Source of the DNA: Embiotoca jacksoni
Lineage: Eukaryota > Chordata > Actinopteri > Embiotocidae
Assembly: GCA_022577435.1 (NCBI GenBank)
Contig: JAKOON010000021.1
Coordinates: forward strand, 1,342,501 to 1,406,500
DNA: 64,000 nucleotides
Direction of reading: 5' to 3'
Part shown: piece after piece, positions 12,292 through 24,600 of the stretch
Layout of the letters: every line of letters begins with the position of its first letter
How positions within the stretch are numbered: the stretch's first letter is position 1
Notes under the pieces: generated by a model
What the model was told of the DNA's origin: nothing
What the model saw: only the letters and a program-made list of their open reading frames with translations
Database searches by the model: none
Translations under genes and position numbers: made by a program

Positions 12292-14308
12292 TCTCGTCCC
12301 CCTCCTCGTCATCCCTGCTGGCACTTTGGGGAAAAGTACCTCCTCCCACTCCCATTTATCTGCCCCCACTCCACCCCCCACCCCCACCCGTGGCAGCCGA
12401 CGTCCCTCGCAGCGTGGCGTACCATCTGTTGCCCCCCCTCCTCCGCCCCATCCCCCCCTCCACCCCCCACCCAACACCAATCCCACCCATCTCCCCCAAA
12501 CCTCCTCCGCCTTTCTTGCGCCATCCTACCCATACGATACAAACTACGTCGGCTCTGGGCACCACCAAACAGGACGATTTTTAAGATTCACATACAGCAG
12601 TGTTTAAGAGACACTTTAATGTAACATATTTCACAGGCAAATAATTCAGAATTGCATCAGTGTAGGAAAGTGACAGTATGATAGAGTGTGCACCGCGTAA
12701 ATGCACCAGTCAACAACATGAAGCTGCACAAACTACAGATGAAGTTGTACAGCAGGAGAGATCGCATAGGGTCTGCTGATTGCTCTCATGAATGTTTAAT
12801 CTGCGAGGCTCTAATAGGGATGAAGTCTGTAAAAGCTCCTCCAACACCTCCAGGCTAAAAGTGAAGCCATGCCAAAAGCCTAATTAAATGTTTTTTAAAC
12901 CTTTCCCCTTGGAGAGGACACAGAGTAGTTTCGACCCAAAGTGCGTCTGGGCCGCAAATGGGTGAGTTAATATGGACTGTAGGTACTTGACCGACTTCAT
13001 AAGGGCAGTTTGTGGAATTTTTGTGTTTGCACATGTGCATGCTATTTGACAGCTCCCTTAGCAACATGTTCAAGACATGCTCTTTATTAGCAAATTTTAG
13101 AACAGGGGGAAAATAAAGTGTATATTTCAGTTTTTTTTTCTAAAAACATTTCAACTTATTTAGACACTAAAACTCTACCTTGTTTATGTTGGTTTAAAAT
13201 GAAAACATTCAGAGGACATTGGTCACATATCTAACCAATCATTAGTGATGTTTTGTGCTTTCTTGCTTCATCAAAGAAACCAAGAAAACAAGTTGTTAAA
13301 TACATGAACTTAAATCCCACCTTTTAATAACTGGTTATATCCCAATATTCCATCATATGAAATGTACATATTTTTGCATAACCGCAAATTCTCTCACCCC
13401 TGATATTCCACAAATGTGTATTTACAGTAGCTACGAATTCATTCGCGATAACATGAAATGAAAGAAAACCCTTTCCATTTAAGCAGCTACGTGGCAACAA
13501 GAGAAATAAAGAATTCTGAAACTCCATGTCTGAATATTGAGACCAGCCTCGATCTCCAGCCATATCTGGAAATATGCTGGCACTCGGTCTCGGGGTTATT
13601 CCGGTTGATTCACCTGATTGAAGCAACAAATTAAAATTTATGCGCTGCATTTACCAAATTAAATAGTAGCTCCTGACCTTAGTGACCAGTTGTTCTGACA
13701 CATGGTTTGAAAAGACATGTGGGAGCTGGAAATACGGACTGGAAGAGTTTGCTTGAGAGACATTCAATCTGCATGTTTGGCCATAACATTTTGATTGACA
13801 CATTGATTTGGCATTGAGCCGATATCAGCCTTTTAGCAAATAATGTCAAGTCAGTGCTGTCAAATGCATAATATTGCAGGGTTTTTTGTCCTCTAAGCTT
13901 CATAATGACAATTTCTACAAATTAATTCTAAGCCCTATTGTTGTTTGGGGAGTAAATGATGTAAGAGTTAATTGTTTTGTTTTTACAATTGCAGCAACAC
14001 TAACAGTCTTGGGAAAAGCACAAGTATTGTCTACTGGAAACGCCAGTCTATAATAATGGCACTCGTCTCGAAAAACGCATATCTGATGGGCCCCTTGTGT
14101 GGGTGGGTGTGTGGGCGACAAGTGTGGACAGCAGCATGTATCTAAGGAGAGGAAGATGGATAGATAACGAAAGGGCCACTGCTGTTTGTCCATTCATCTC
14201 AGGTGTATGTGGAAGAGCTCAACAATGACAGCTCATCCATCAGCCACAGGGATACTACTGAGTCTCCTGGAACAGAACCAAAAACCATCTCTATCCATCA
14301 TGCCTCTT

Positions 14309-14435
14309 TTCTTTTCTCTTCTCTTCTCTTCTCTTCTCTTCTCTTCTCTTCTCTTCTCTTCTCTTCTCTTCTCTTCTCTTCTCTTCTCTTCTCTTCTCTT
14401 CTCTTCTCTTCTCTTCTCTTCTCTTCTCTTCTCTT
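14309..14435. repeat. (CTCTT)n pentanucleotide array
   Basis: About 25 tandem CTCTT (AAGAG on the minus strand) units with almost no interruption, preceded by two variant TTTTC units. Confidence 0.96.
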
Positions 14436-14540
14436 CCATATTTTTGTTTACACATTTTGGGAAATATTTTATGAGTGTGTGTCCAAGTCTGACAAATAGC
14501 TAAAGCACGGTTCTGATGTGTTTGTGTGTGTGTGTGTGGA

Positions 14541-14560
14541 GGGGGGGGGGGGGGGGGGGG
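14541..14560. repeat. Poly-G tract (20 G) after a TG tract
   Basis: A TG tract followed by GGA and an uninterrupted G20, the same TG-to-G arrangement seen at 3143. Confidence 0.93.
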
Positions 14561-15140
14561 ATTAGATATGGAGAGAGACCCTGAGAGATAGTACTACAGT
14601 AGTGAAAGGGAATGTGATAGCCTGGGGGGAACATGCACAACAGTGGGACTGATGAAAGAAAAAAGTTTACAGCAAAAAAAAAAAAAAATTGAAGGAGTGA
14701 ATCCAAAAGGAGGATGATGATGACAGTGTGTGAAGAACGTGTGGGTACGTATATGAGGAAGGGAGAGAGCGAGAGCAAGGTAAGCAGCTAAACAGCAGCT
14801 GTCGACCTAATTCCTTCTTAACGCAGTGCTTGTGCTCTGATTAAGAACGCGATCTGGCCTTTAATTTCCTCCTGACACTGGCTAATGCTCTGTATCTCAA
14901 TCGCCTAGCGTTTCCTCTCACAGCAGCCGGCTCAACTAATCAGCACGGTCTACACTGACCTAAGAAATGTGAGAGACACGTTGCAAAATAAGAACCTTAC
15001 AAAAACTCTAAAACTATTCATTAAAGCTCAGGTAAATGTAGATGACTGAATGCCCCAGAGAGTCAAGATGCACAAAACATATTTTAACCTAAATGACAAA
15101 AAGCTTTTTTTTTTTTTTTTTTTTGGGGTTGTATAAGGTA

Positions 15141-15560
15141 CTTATCCAAGGTCAGTGTAATACCTAGAGTAGATGGGGGGTCAGCACGTCCTCAGTTTGG
15201 AGAAGCAGGCAGTTGTACCAGCATGGAAGCAAAGTAATGTCCGGCAATGTACACGCGGTCAGCAATTCTACGTATTTTAGCCCCTAAAAAGAAAAAAAAA
15301 AAAATCTATATTAGTTGTGTCACACTTAATTACTCCTATGGTCAAGTGCCAAAGGAAACGGCTGTCTGGTAGCATGCTAAGGTGGTACAAATTTTCAAAA
15401 TATAGTGTACACTATAACTGATTTTGATTTTTTTCTAGGTGCACCGTTCTGTTGCTGACCCCAAGCACAACAGTAAGCTTGGATTCCGCTGCCTGCTTCT
15501 CCAAACTGGGTACAAGCTGACTCATCTACTGCAGGTAATACACTGACTATGGATAAGTGT
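15141..15560. repeat. Fold-back (inverted-repeat) element, MITE-like
   Basis: The left arm 15141-15212 (CTTATCCAAGGTCAGTGTAA ... CAGTTTGGAGAAGCAGGCAG) is the imperfect reverse complement of the right arm 15489-15560 (CTGCCTGCTTCTCCAAACTG ... CACTGACTATGGATAAG). Arms of about 70 bp enclose about 275 bp. The layout fits a non-autonomous fold-back transposon. I believe related sequences are widespread in teleost genomes, but that is from memory. Confidence 0.7.
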
Positions 15561-17397
15561 CATAAAACGTCGCTTTATATAATCTGCACTATCCCTTTAA
15601 GTGTTTGAGTAGGATTTTTCACTGTGATAAATAAAAACTTAGTAAAACCTCAGAAAACATTGATTTCATGGTCATTATGTGGTTATCAGTGTCAAACCAT
15701 TAGCTGTTAATCTCCGAGTTCCTTTCACCAATCTAGTTGTAAAGGCAGCCACGTCAAAAATCCTAGTGTGGGTGGACACAGAAAAAAATCAATTAAACCA
15801 AATTCATTCTCAAATGCAAGCCAAAAAAAAACAAAAAAAACACAGCTTACTTATTTAACGAGTGATCCAGTTTTGAGGCCATATGTTTAAAATACCCAAA
15901 TCCACCTTGACCCACCAACAGCTATGTGTGCAGTAAGTCTGCAGGAGACTATACTCCAACAGTGAAAGTGTAATATCAGCTTCACACATTGCCCAGACAA
16001 AATCAGCGAGATAAAGACACACTGTGCCTAAAGTAACCTACTGTAACAACACAGGCCATACAGTTTAAACAGAGCTGCATATGTTGCTCTAACCAGAAGC
16101 ATTCTAATAAGAGCCACCAAAACCAAACAGACTTCACAGCAAGTCATTCAACCAAGTACATGGAGAGTGATTGAGACCAAAAAGTACAAAAATAATGGAA
16201 TAGTTTGCTCAGTCATATTACTTCGTCCACACTACTCTGCATAATCAAAGAGCAATGACATAACTGTGAGAACAGTCCGGAGAACTGAAAGATACTAAGA
16301 GCACGATACCTCGTTTTTTCACTCACCACAAAGAAACTTGCAGAATATCCAAATAATCCGTAATAAGACTGAGAACTTTCTTAATTTATGTTCATGCACA
16401 TTATATTAATGCCATGGTGAGAAGATGAAAAAGATCCCAGATCATTTCATGCTTCCAGGGCCGGATCATGACTTGGCCAATGAGAAAAAAATGAGAGCCC
16501 ACAGATTTGCTGGAGAAACAACACATCATGCTCGAGTCTACAGCTGGGCTCGTTTGTGAAATACATTTTTGTTTTGGAACCATCTACATAGAAAAATGGA
16601 ACTGCATCGGGACATATTACGAACTGATTTGTCCTATGTGTAAATTAGCTGCTTTAGATTGGTTTAGAATAAAAACATGCAAACTGTCAATCCTTCATTA
16701 TAATAAATACAAATATGTATCTCCGAGCACTTTCTCAATTTATGTACCATAAGAAACGAGTGCAATGCTTTGAAAATACGTAACCTACATTTAACATAAT
16801 GTAAAGATAAAAAGGGAAAATTGGATGACATCGTACATTGCACAAAAATATTTGCCTAAAATGCAAGTGCATGAAACAACCTACTGTAACAACGGACCAT
16901 GGAGACACAACAGCAGCAGCAACACCTCAGTGAACACCCAGAGCAAAATTACAGGCAAAATGAAAAGGGAATAAAATGAAAATATGACAAATAAATCCCA
17001 TTATAAGATGTAAAACATGAAACAACTGTTAAAAAGTCATTTCAAATGCAGTTGCTTAATTTATGGAGCTACATTTTAAAAACATGTAATGAAAGAGGTA
17101 AAACGGTTGTAATTATGGAGTAATAAATTAAATAAAGAGTGACATAATTGTCTAGTAAAGAATAGTTGTCTTGCTGACAGGTACTGGAGTGTATTGTAGT
17201 GAGACTCAACTCTTCCAAACTGGAACAGACAACCAATCACAAGTGACGACAGCACACAGGGTTATTGAATTTGACATTTTACTTTTGTTTTCTTTTGAAG
17301 TGGCAGAATAAACATTCAACATTTCACGTTGTGGACTGAGGATTTATGATACGACAGACACAAATACAAGAGCGGCAATAAACCTTCGGCAAACACG

Positions 17398-17399
<2 letters not shown>

Positions 17400-17473
<74 letters not shown>
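17400..17473. repeat. (TG)n microsatellite
   Basis: About 74 bp of uninterrupted TG, the longest pure dinucleotide run upstream of MED1. Confidence 0.96.
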
Positions 17474-17474
<1 letters not shown>

Positions 17475-19377
17475 CAGTGCAAACACACATGCCATTCGGA
17501 CCGCCATGTGGAGTGTATGCGAGAGAGGTGGCGTTGCTAGGAGCACCAGGTTGTGTGCAGACAGTGGTAACAGAGTAGAGACGGCAGCAGCAGCCTGGCA
17601 GTGGAGAAGAAAGGAGTGGAGCAATGCCAAGAAGATTCCCCCTGAGAGACTGTAGGAAGGAGAGAATGAGACAGACAGAGAGGGAGAGAAACATGGAGAG
17701 GGCACGCTGATATGATCATGTGTTTTCCACTGAATGATAGGACAACAATTTACCAAGACAAACATTTGAATTGTGATATTAGTGCAGTGTGACTTGGATA
17801 TAAGGCTGAGAGGGTCATTAAAAATCAAAGGAGCACTTATTTCAGCTTTGAGCAGAGAGAATATCGTGGCATGGATGCATGGAAATTGTGATGATGGAAC
17901 AGCAGGAGGGGGGAGATGGCTTACAAGGTTGACTGGAGGGATGAGGAAAAGAAAGAAGGAGAATGAGTCAATCTGCTCGGGCTCGTATTTGCCGTTCCTC
18001 CCCGTGTCACCCATCCGTCAGATAAACTGTTTGCCTATTTCCAACCAGCGCACGTCACTTCCTCACCTCTGCATGTCACCCCGCTGAGCCTCTCCCTTGT
18101 TTTCTATTTGTTGTCTCCTCTTCCAATTTATCCCTTCCTTCTTCCTCCTGCGCTCTTCCTTCCCTTATTTTGTCTTTAAACGGAGAGTCGTGTGAACAGG
18201 CTATGCAAATGAGATGGTTATTACCCCACTGCTCATCAAGCCGCACAGAGGAGACATTAATAGGCTGATGAATATGCATGTGAATTTGTTAATTAAGTTA
18301 ATTATTCTGCTGAAAATGCATTCGTCTTCCAAGGACATCTTCCCCAGGATTTCAACCTGCTCCACTCATTAGTCATGCGATATTTCATACACAGAGTGAG
18401 AAAGAGAGAGGGAGGCAGACAGTGGGAGGGAGAATGTAGGGGAGAGGAGACAATGCTGTTTTTGGAAAGTGGGTGCCATGAACAGTTGGGGTTGTAAAAG
18501 TATGTGGTACAAATAATGTAGTTTAATGTCATCAGTGCTCACAATGGGAAGCCCCATAACTACCTATAACAGCAAACCACATCCCGCTTTCCAGATATGG
18601 CACATTATTCTCAAAAAGTCCTAGCTTTCACAGTTTTCAGCATCTTTTTTTTTTCTTTTTTTTTTTTGCATTTGCTTCTACCTCACTGGTTACTTCTCCC
18701 TAATTGCTTATTAAAACCCTCTTAAATGAACTTTTTGTGCCAACTTTCCAACACATTAATTAATTGTTGTAGCCAATTAAGTGCCGTTGTGCAAATGAGC
18801 CTCATCACAAATGGTCCTATAGGGCTAACCCCTCCTTTTTCTCTCCCTCTTCCTCTCCCTGTCTCTTGCTCTTCCCTCACTCCACCACCCTCCCCCCTAT
18901 CTTCCCAGCTGCCCGAGCACTTCAAGGCACTCTGTGCCAAAGAAGCAGAAACTGTGTCCTGATAATGCTTCACTGTTTTCTGGACTGCTTCCAGCCTCGA
19001 GGCTCACTGATCTCAAAACTTGTATGATAGGTGAAAAGCAGAAGGCTCCGCTGATTCCTTTTGTCTGGCACATTTTGTACAAGAGCATCTTAATAAGACC
19101 GTTTCTAAAACCAACCACCAAACCATATAGAAAAATCTGTTGATTGCCTTGTCTGCTTAATTTGTCTGGTGGCCGCAAATTGTCGAGGAGGCATGTATGC
19201 ATCAAATACTTTATCTTTATTCACGGCAGGTATAACGCGGGTGCACCGAGAGAGGCTGTGAAAAAAGGGAGGGTAGTCAAACTTCAAAGCGCTCAATAAG
19301 GTTGCCAAGCTGTTCACACATCTTCATCCCCTGTGTTAAAAACTGGAAACATGCAGGTACATGTGCACACAATAATA

Positions 19378-19773
19378 TAGAACTGTGCAAAAGTTTGGAT
19401 CACTGAAAGTAAAGTGAGGATGCTTTTAGGAATAATGCATGTGCCTTCAAAATAACATCAATTCTGCTCTGTATATGTGCACAGTTTTTCCAAGTATCTG
19501 TGAATTTAGCCTCTTTCATTTGCTTCCGTCTCTTCATGTAATTTGACTCAATCATGTTGAGATCAGGGCTCTGTGGGAGTCATGCCATCTGTTGCAGGAC
19601 TCCTTGCTCTTCTTGATGCTGACGATAGTTCTTTATGACTCTGATTGTATGTTTGGGGTCGTTCTCATGCTGCAAAAATGATTTAGGGACTCATCAGATG
19701 CCTCCCTGATGGTACTATGTGATGGATAAGAATCCAAACATCTAAAGCGCCTAAAACTTTTGTTCAAGGAACT
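19378..19773 (-). mobile_element. Tc1/mariner-type DNA transposon relic, internally deleted
   Basis: The plus-strand left end AACTGTGCAAAAGTTTGGAT and the right end CCTAAAACTTTTGTTCAAG are degenerate inverted copies of a Tc1-type terminal repeat. Between them the minus strand encodes the C-terminal part of a Tc1 transposase. ENDPKHT and SPDLNMIES, the blocks around the second and third catalytic acidic residues, are readable, and the native-position stop is at 19400-19402. The frame is broken by a TGA at 19580-19582 and by several stops beyond 19690. The N-terminal DNA-binding region and first catalytic Asp are deleted. The copy is non-functional. Confidence 0.85.
19400..19730 (-). pseudogene. 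Tc1 transposase C-terminal remnant
   Basis: This minus-strand remnant reads QHENDPKHTIRVIKNY, then LPQSPDLNMIES, then a basic/helical tail ending FQ at the stop. It carries in-frame stops and has lost the N-terminal two-thirds. The blocks match the catalytic core of Tc1-like transposases (DD34E type). Confidence 0.8.
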
Positions 19774-21409
19774 CGGTATGTGTTCACATCCGTGTGTATT
19801 ATTTTTTCAATATGAATTTACTGTTTTAAACAATACAAGCCCGTGTGTCACATTTAATCTTCATTGTGTAATAAAATATAAAAAAAATGTTGTAGTGTAA
19901 GAATCTTGTTGTGCAAAGATTCAGTGTATTAATAAGTAAAATGTATCGAGTATTTGCCGCCAAATTTAATGGATAGCTTGCTCTAAATTTCATGTATAAA
20001 GAAGTATTTTCCAAAGCTACAGAAACGAGTGTGCTAAGAGTGTCTTGGTAATAATGGACAGTGGGCAGATAGCCTTTCTGGCAGTGTGATAATTCTTTGA
20101 CTGATTTTTTTTTCTTTGTTTTGAGGCACCTTGTCATTTATTCTGTAGTTGAAACAATATGAGCATTTCTACATCATGTTAACAACATGCAGTGAAACAT
20201 TTTTCAGCACAGGGGCTGAACTTTCTCTTTCCCCCCCCTCTTGTCTGGCTCGACCCACTCTGCTGCCATTCGGACGTGGCACTGATACACCCACCAGGAG
20301 GATTAGGGTAGGTTTAGCAATGGTGCCAGCCTCACTCCCTGTGCCACGCCATCCCTCGGCACAGAGGGGGGTCCCGCTTGGCATGGCAAGGTGAACTAGC
20401 CTCTGATTGATGGGCATGGTTTCAGCCCGCTACTGTGCTCCCTAAGGCCCGTGCCTCCTTTTCCTTTCTCCTACTGCTGTCTTGGCAGCACTGCCCACCT
20501 CCTCTTCCATGCCAGGCAGCCAGTAAAGCTCCTGGTGGGCACATCAATTACATAGCGGCACCTCCCCTCTTTTCTCATGTCTATCTGTGGGTCTGTCTAC
20601 TGTCTCAGACGATGCCAATCTGGGCCCTCTCCATCTCCACTGCTTCTATAGCTATCTCCCATGTGTGTGTGTTGTTTTATACGCATGTTCACAAATATAT
20701 CTTTGCATATGCACAAATGCACATGTATTCATGCACACACTCCCTGCTCCCTCTCTTAGGCAGGTCATAATGGTTGGTGGGAAAATCCTCCCTAGAGAGC
20801 ACTCATTGCCACAGGCTCAGCTGTACCAAAGGCTCAGGTGTGTGTATGGAGTATGTGCTTGTGTGTGCAAGGCATGGCTGCCTTTGCTGTATACATTTTT
20901 TTTTTTTTTTTTTTTTTTAAATCTACTGCTTAATTAGACAGCCCATTGCTTCATGTGAATCCTTTATAAATGGGGGTATAAAAGTACAAATTGTAAGAAA
21001 AAACAACAATCATTATATCAAGGTACTGCATTGTTCTATTTTTGAAGTAGATGAACATGATGCTTCAACCTTCCTTTGGAGTTTTTGGCGGTAGTTGCTC
21101 TTGGCAAATCATGAATCATTTACTTGCAGCTATTGTACGCCATCTGGAGTCTTCATCGGGCCACTGCCTTTAATTCTAACGAGGCGAGTTGAGAGATTTG
21201 GATTTTCGATTCAGAATAAACGCAAAGCGTTGAAATAATCAGACATAACCTCTTAAAATGAGAATAAGAACCTGTATACATTTTATTTTGCTCCTTTAAA
21301 ATGGCCTGCGGGTAAATGACACATATATAGCAAAAAAAAAAATATATATAATTCATACAAAGTGCGAGATCGAAACCACCAAAAACAAAAACGCTGCTTA
21401 CGAATGCAG

Positions 21410-21514
21410 CACAGTACGGAAGCCCGGGCGGGGCAGTCGGGAACCCGAAGCGCGGAACTGTAACGGGGGAGTTCGAGGGAGGGGGGAACCGAAAAACGGG
21501 GGACCGGGGGAACG
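21410..21514 (+). promoter_or_regulatory. med1: MED1 proximal promoter and 5'UTR (TATA-less, CpG-rich)
   Basis: The segment just upstream of the MED1 ATG is CpG-rich in otherwise AT-rich surroundings. It contains an ETS-like CGGAAG (21417-21422) and an Sp1-type GGGCGGGGC (21426-21434), typical of a housekeeping promoter without a TATA box. The transcription start cannot be placed exactly from sequence alone. Confidence 0.6.
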
Positions 21515-21635
21515 ATGGCGGCGGGACCCGGTGTTTCTATGCAGAGCGGCAGCCCTGCGAGAGAGCTTTCTATCTCGGTTCAGCAAGGAGGAAATCAGCC
21601 TCACGGAGACCGGGTCAAAACCGAAGAGGTAACAG
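21515..21635 (+). CDS. med1: MED1 coding exon 1
   Basis: This exon encodes residues 1-40 and ends in phase 1. The peptide (MAAGPGVSMQSGSP...) is Ser/Gly-rich and not conserved with the mammalian N-terminus until KTEEVTE at the junction. Two GT donors lie 7 nt apart (21629 and 21636). Only the downstream one, followed by AAG, gives the phase needed by exon 2. Confidence 0.85.
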
Positions 21636-24600
21636 GTAAGAACACGACCCGGATGTTAACTTGGTTTCGTTTACTGATTCTTTTTTTTTTTTTGGTGTTA
21701 TTTTAGTGATATGAGCTAACGATGGCTAACGGCTAAATCGGCCTACTATTGTTTTTGTTTTTTTGTGTGCGTGTGTTTGTTTGTTTTCGGCACGATAAAG
21801 ACACATCTCTATTTGGTAACACGAAACAATAACAACATTCACTCGTGAAACAAGTTGATCGCGCAGCTAAAACACTAGTTAGCCGCCCCCCATGTTGTTA
21901 GCAAATGGCTAACGTTAGCAACATGCTAACATAAACTTTGTACCAACATCGACAAATAAATTGAGACTTTTAAAGGTCTCCGAAGAGAAACTGTTGGCAC
22001 CACACAAGTTTGCCTTATTTATGGGAATAGCGGTGGGACGAAGGTGCCGGTCGGGGACATCCACACAATATGAAATATCGCATTATTGTGTGCTATTTCT
22101 TTTTGTTTCGGTTTTTCGGGACGTCACGTCATTTTTCTGGTTGCGATAATGATTTAATTAATCATACTTTATAGACACGTAACAATTATATTAACGTGCA
22201 ATATAACTCCTCATCTGTAGTCGTTTTGGTTTTGTGTTCACACGAAACAAATCGTAGCAAAATCGAGACTTTCATTTCACTGAATATCACAAGGATTTGT
22301 ACTATGTTTTTACCTGATTATCTTAATTGTTTGTATTTCCAGGTTATTTAATATATGTTTATATCACGGCACAAAGTCACCTGACAGTTCAGCTAAGTAA
22401 TGCTAATGCACTTCAATACACCAGCCCCTTAAATATAAAATCCAGCCTTAATTAAGATGCAGTTTTCATTTTCGTAATGCTCAGTTGTTGATGAAACTGT
22501 TTTCGCAGGTGTTGATGAATATAAACGATCAGTTTGGAGGGTGTAAATTGGGTTGTGTTGTTGAACAGTATTGCTTTTATATTGAGAGGTGCCTCGGTTG
22601 TTTAGCCTGCCCACGTAATACTGATGTGGGCAGGCTAAATAAATAAGTGATAGGAACACCTGCCAGAATATACAATTTTAACAGCACCTCAAACTGCCGC
22701 CTCTGACATGACAAGATATCAAAATGTGTTGTTGCGTTGGGATTAGTTGAGAATAATACACTGGCAACTGAGTGTATTTTGATCAAACCTGAATGCACCA
22801 ACAGAAATAGAATAAACGTATTCTTGTTGCTTTATACAGCTGTAAACATTGTGAACTCTTTTTATTTACATTTTTTTCCTGGCAAAAGCTTTTCCTGGTA
22901 AAAAAGCCCTCTTAATGAAGAATGTTTGTTGGTCAGATACAGTTTTGTTGGTGTTTTAGCCGAACTAGATCTACCGTATAGGTGTTTGATAGAGAGTTGA
23001 AACTCGTGAATAGTCAAATGCAAAAATAAATAATTATTTTCATGATGTAATATTGAGGTTGTTTAATGCTCTACATTTATTGAAAACCAAAGTGAAAGGG
23101 CAACCTTGCCCGATGCCCTGCACACACATCATCCATTGTAGGTAGTTGAGTTTTCTGTTAAGGACTGAAGGAGAAGGAATCATAGCTTTATTGAGGGTGA
23201 CATTACATGAGTATTCATCCGATTTTTGTTTCACCGTTATCGAATGTTTGTTGCATCTTTTTTTTTTTTTCAGAAACAGAGAAGCAGACTCGCAATGCCG
23301 CTCTGCTGGAGAGGCTTCATGCCAAACACAATGCTTCACGGCCATGGCAGGAGACCTGCAAAGTTGTGCGTCAGGCCATGGTGAGACATCTTCCTATAAA
23401 TAATTTGTGTGAATTTATACAGCATCGCTTTAAAACTCTTGACGGGCTTAAACATTGACAATTACCTGAAGCTCTAAAACCAGTAATAACGGGCCCGGTG
23501 ATTGGCTGTCACTCCTCCCTGTTGTACTCTGACAGACCAATCTGACTGAAAGCCTTTCATGTGCTGAGATCAAACCTGAAGTAGCAAAACAAAATCTACC
23601 ATCAGCAGGCAGGACTGGAGAAACACGTCAGCAGAGCTTAAAGGAAGCTTAGCCTGCAAACATAAGCCTTATTTTCACAGGTTGAAAATAATGCTCTTTT
23701 TTTTTAAATGCACTCCACCTCTAAAATGTCTGAAAATTACAGAGTCTTGCAGGTCAAAGTTAAATCTGATTGACCTCACATCTTTTTGTGGCATGATGAA
23801 AATGTGCTTCTCCACAACTAGGGCGATTTTTCATTTCTTGAAGCGACAGTGTTCCTGAACATGACTGTCAGAGTCGGGCGGGTGGTGTCTTCTTTTTCCT
23901 TATACTGCTGAAAGGTGCGCTTTTATTTTATTTTTTACAAGTTGTGCAGTCCTTGTGGATGGGCAGCTACCACACCTGTAACTCCCATCTCTTTAGAGAG
24001 TAAGAGGGTCCACCTAGTGGCGCAAGCTGGTATTACAACAAATCAGCAATGCTTTGTCATGACTGAACTCTGAGTGAATTTTTCTGACTTACAATTTGAC
24101 TCCACGACTCTGACGGGGCATCCCTAAAATCTATTTTGTAATTCAAGCTATTTTAGAGGTTTTAGAAGTTCTTGATTACCATCAACACTATCAATATCCA
24201 CTATGACCCAGCAGTGCCATCCCTTTATCTATGTACTTAACAATTCCTCATCAGGTCACAACAGAACAAGTATTCACAACAGAGACTCACAACCAGCCTG
24301 CTGAGTACAAATTTATAGCCATTAATCACGCAGTTGCGCAAACAAGTTCTTTCTTACAGTGTGTAATTGTGACATTTAAATGTCGGACTAGTTGTGCTGA
24401 CTAAGCCGGAGGAAAACAAACTCGAACATCTGATCTGGTTAATTAAGCATTTTCTTCTTTTTTTTGTGTGTCTCAGGAGAAACGCGGCGTGATGAATGCA
24501 ACGGGCCACCAGCTCCTGCTCAACTGCTTAGAGACCCTGCAGAGAGCGCTGAAAGGTGAGGCTGACAAATCATAGCACCGAAACATGAGGAAGAGCGGGG

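Larger units (their letters stand above)
11101..21400. other. Gene-free interval upstream of MED1
   Basis: No recognisable exon is visible. In mammals CDK12 lies divergently upstream of MED1, but nothing resembling its kinase domain or RS-rich first exon is seen. The interval contains long TG/CG arrays, an AAGAG array, a fold-back repeat, a Tc1 relic, and AT-rich candidate regulatory blocks at 14810-14950, 18185-18310 and 18720-18810. Confidence 0.55.

Noticed and set aside
14186..14503. Leu-Phe-Ser-Ser repeat frames
   Set aside because: They are translations of the CTCTT pentanucleotide array.
18908..18960. Possible terminal exon LPEHFKALCAKEAETVS after a strong pyrimidine tract
   Set aside because: The tract is part of a CT-rich low-complexity run. 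No upstream partner exon or known family was found, so chance is more likely.
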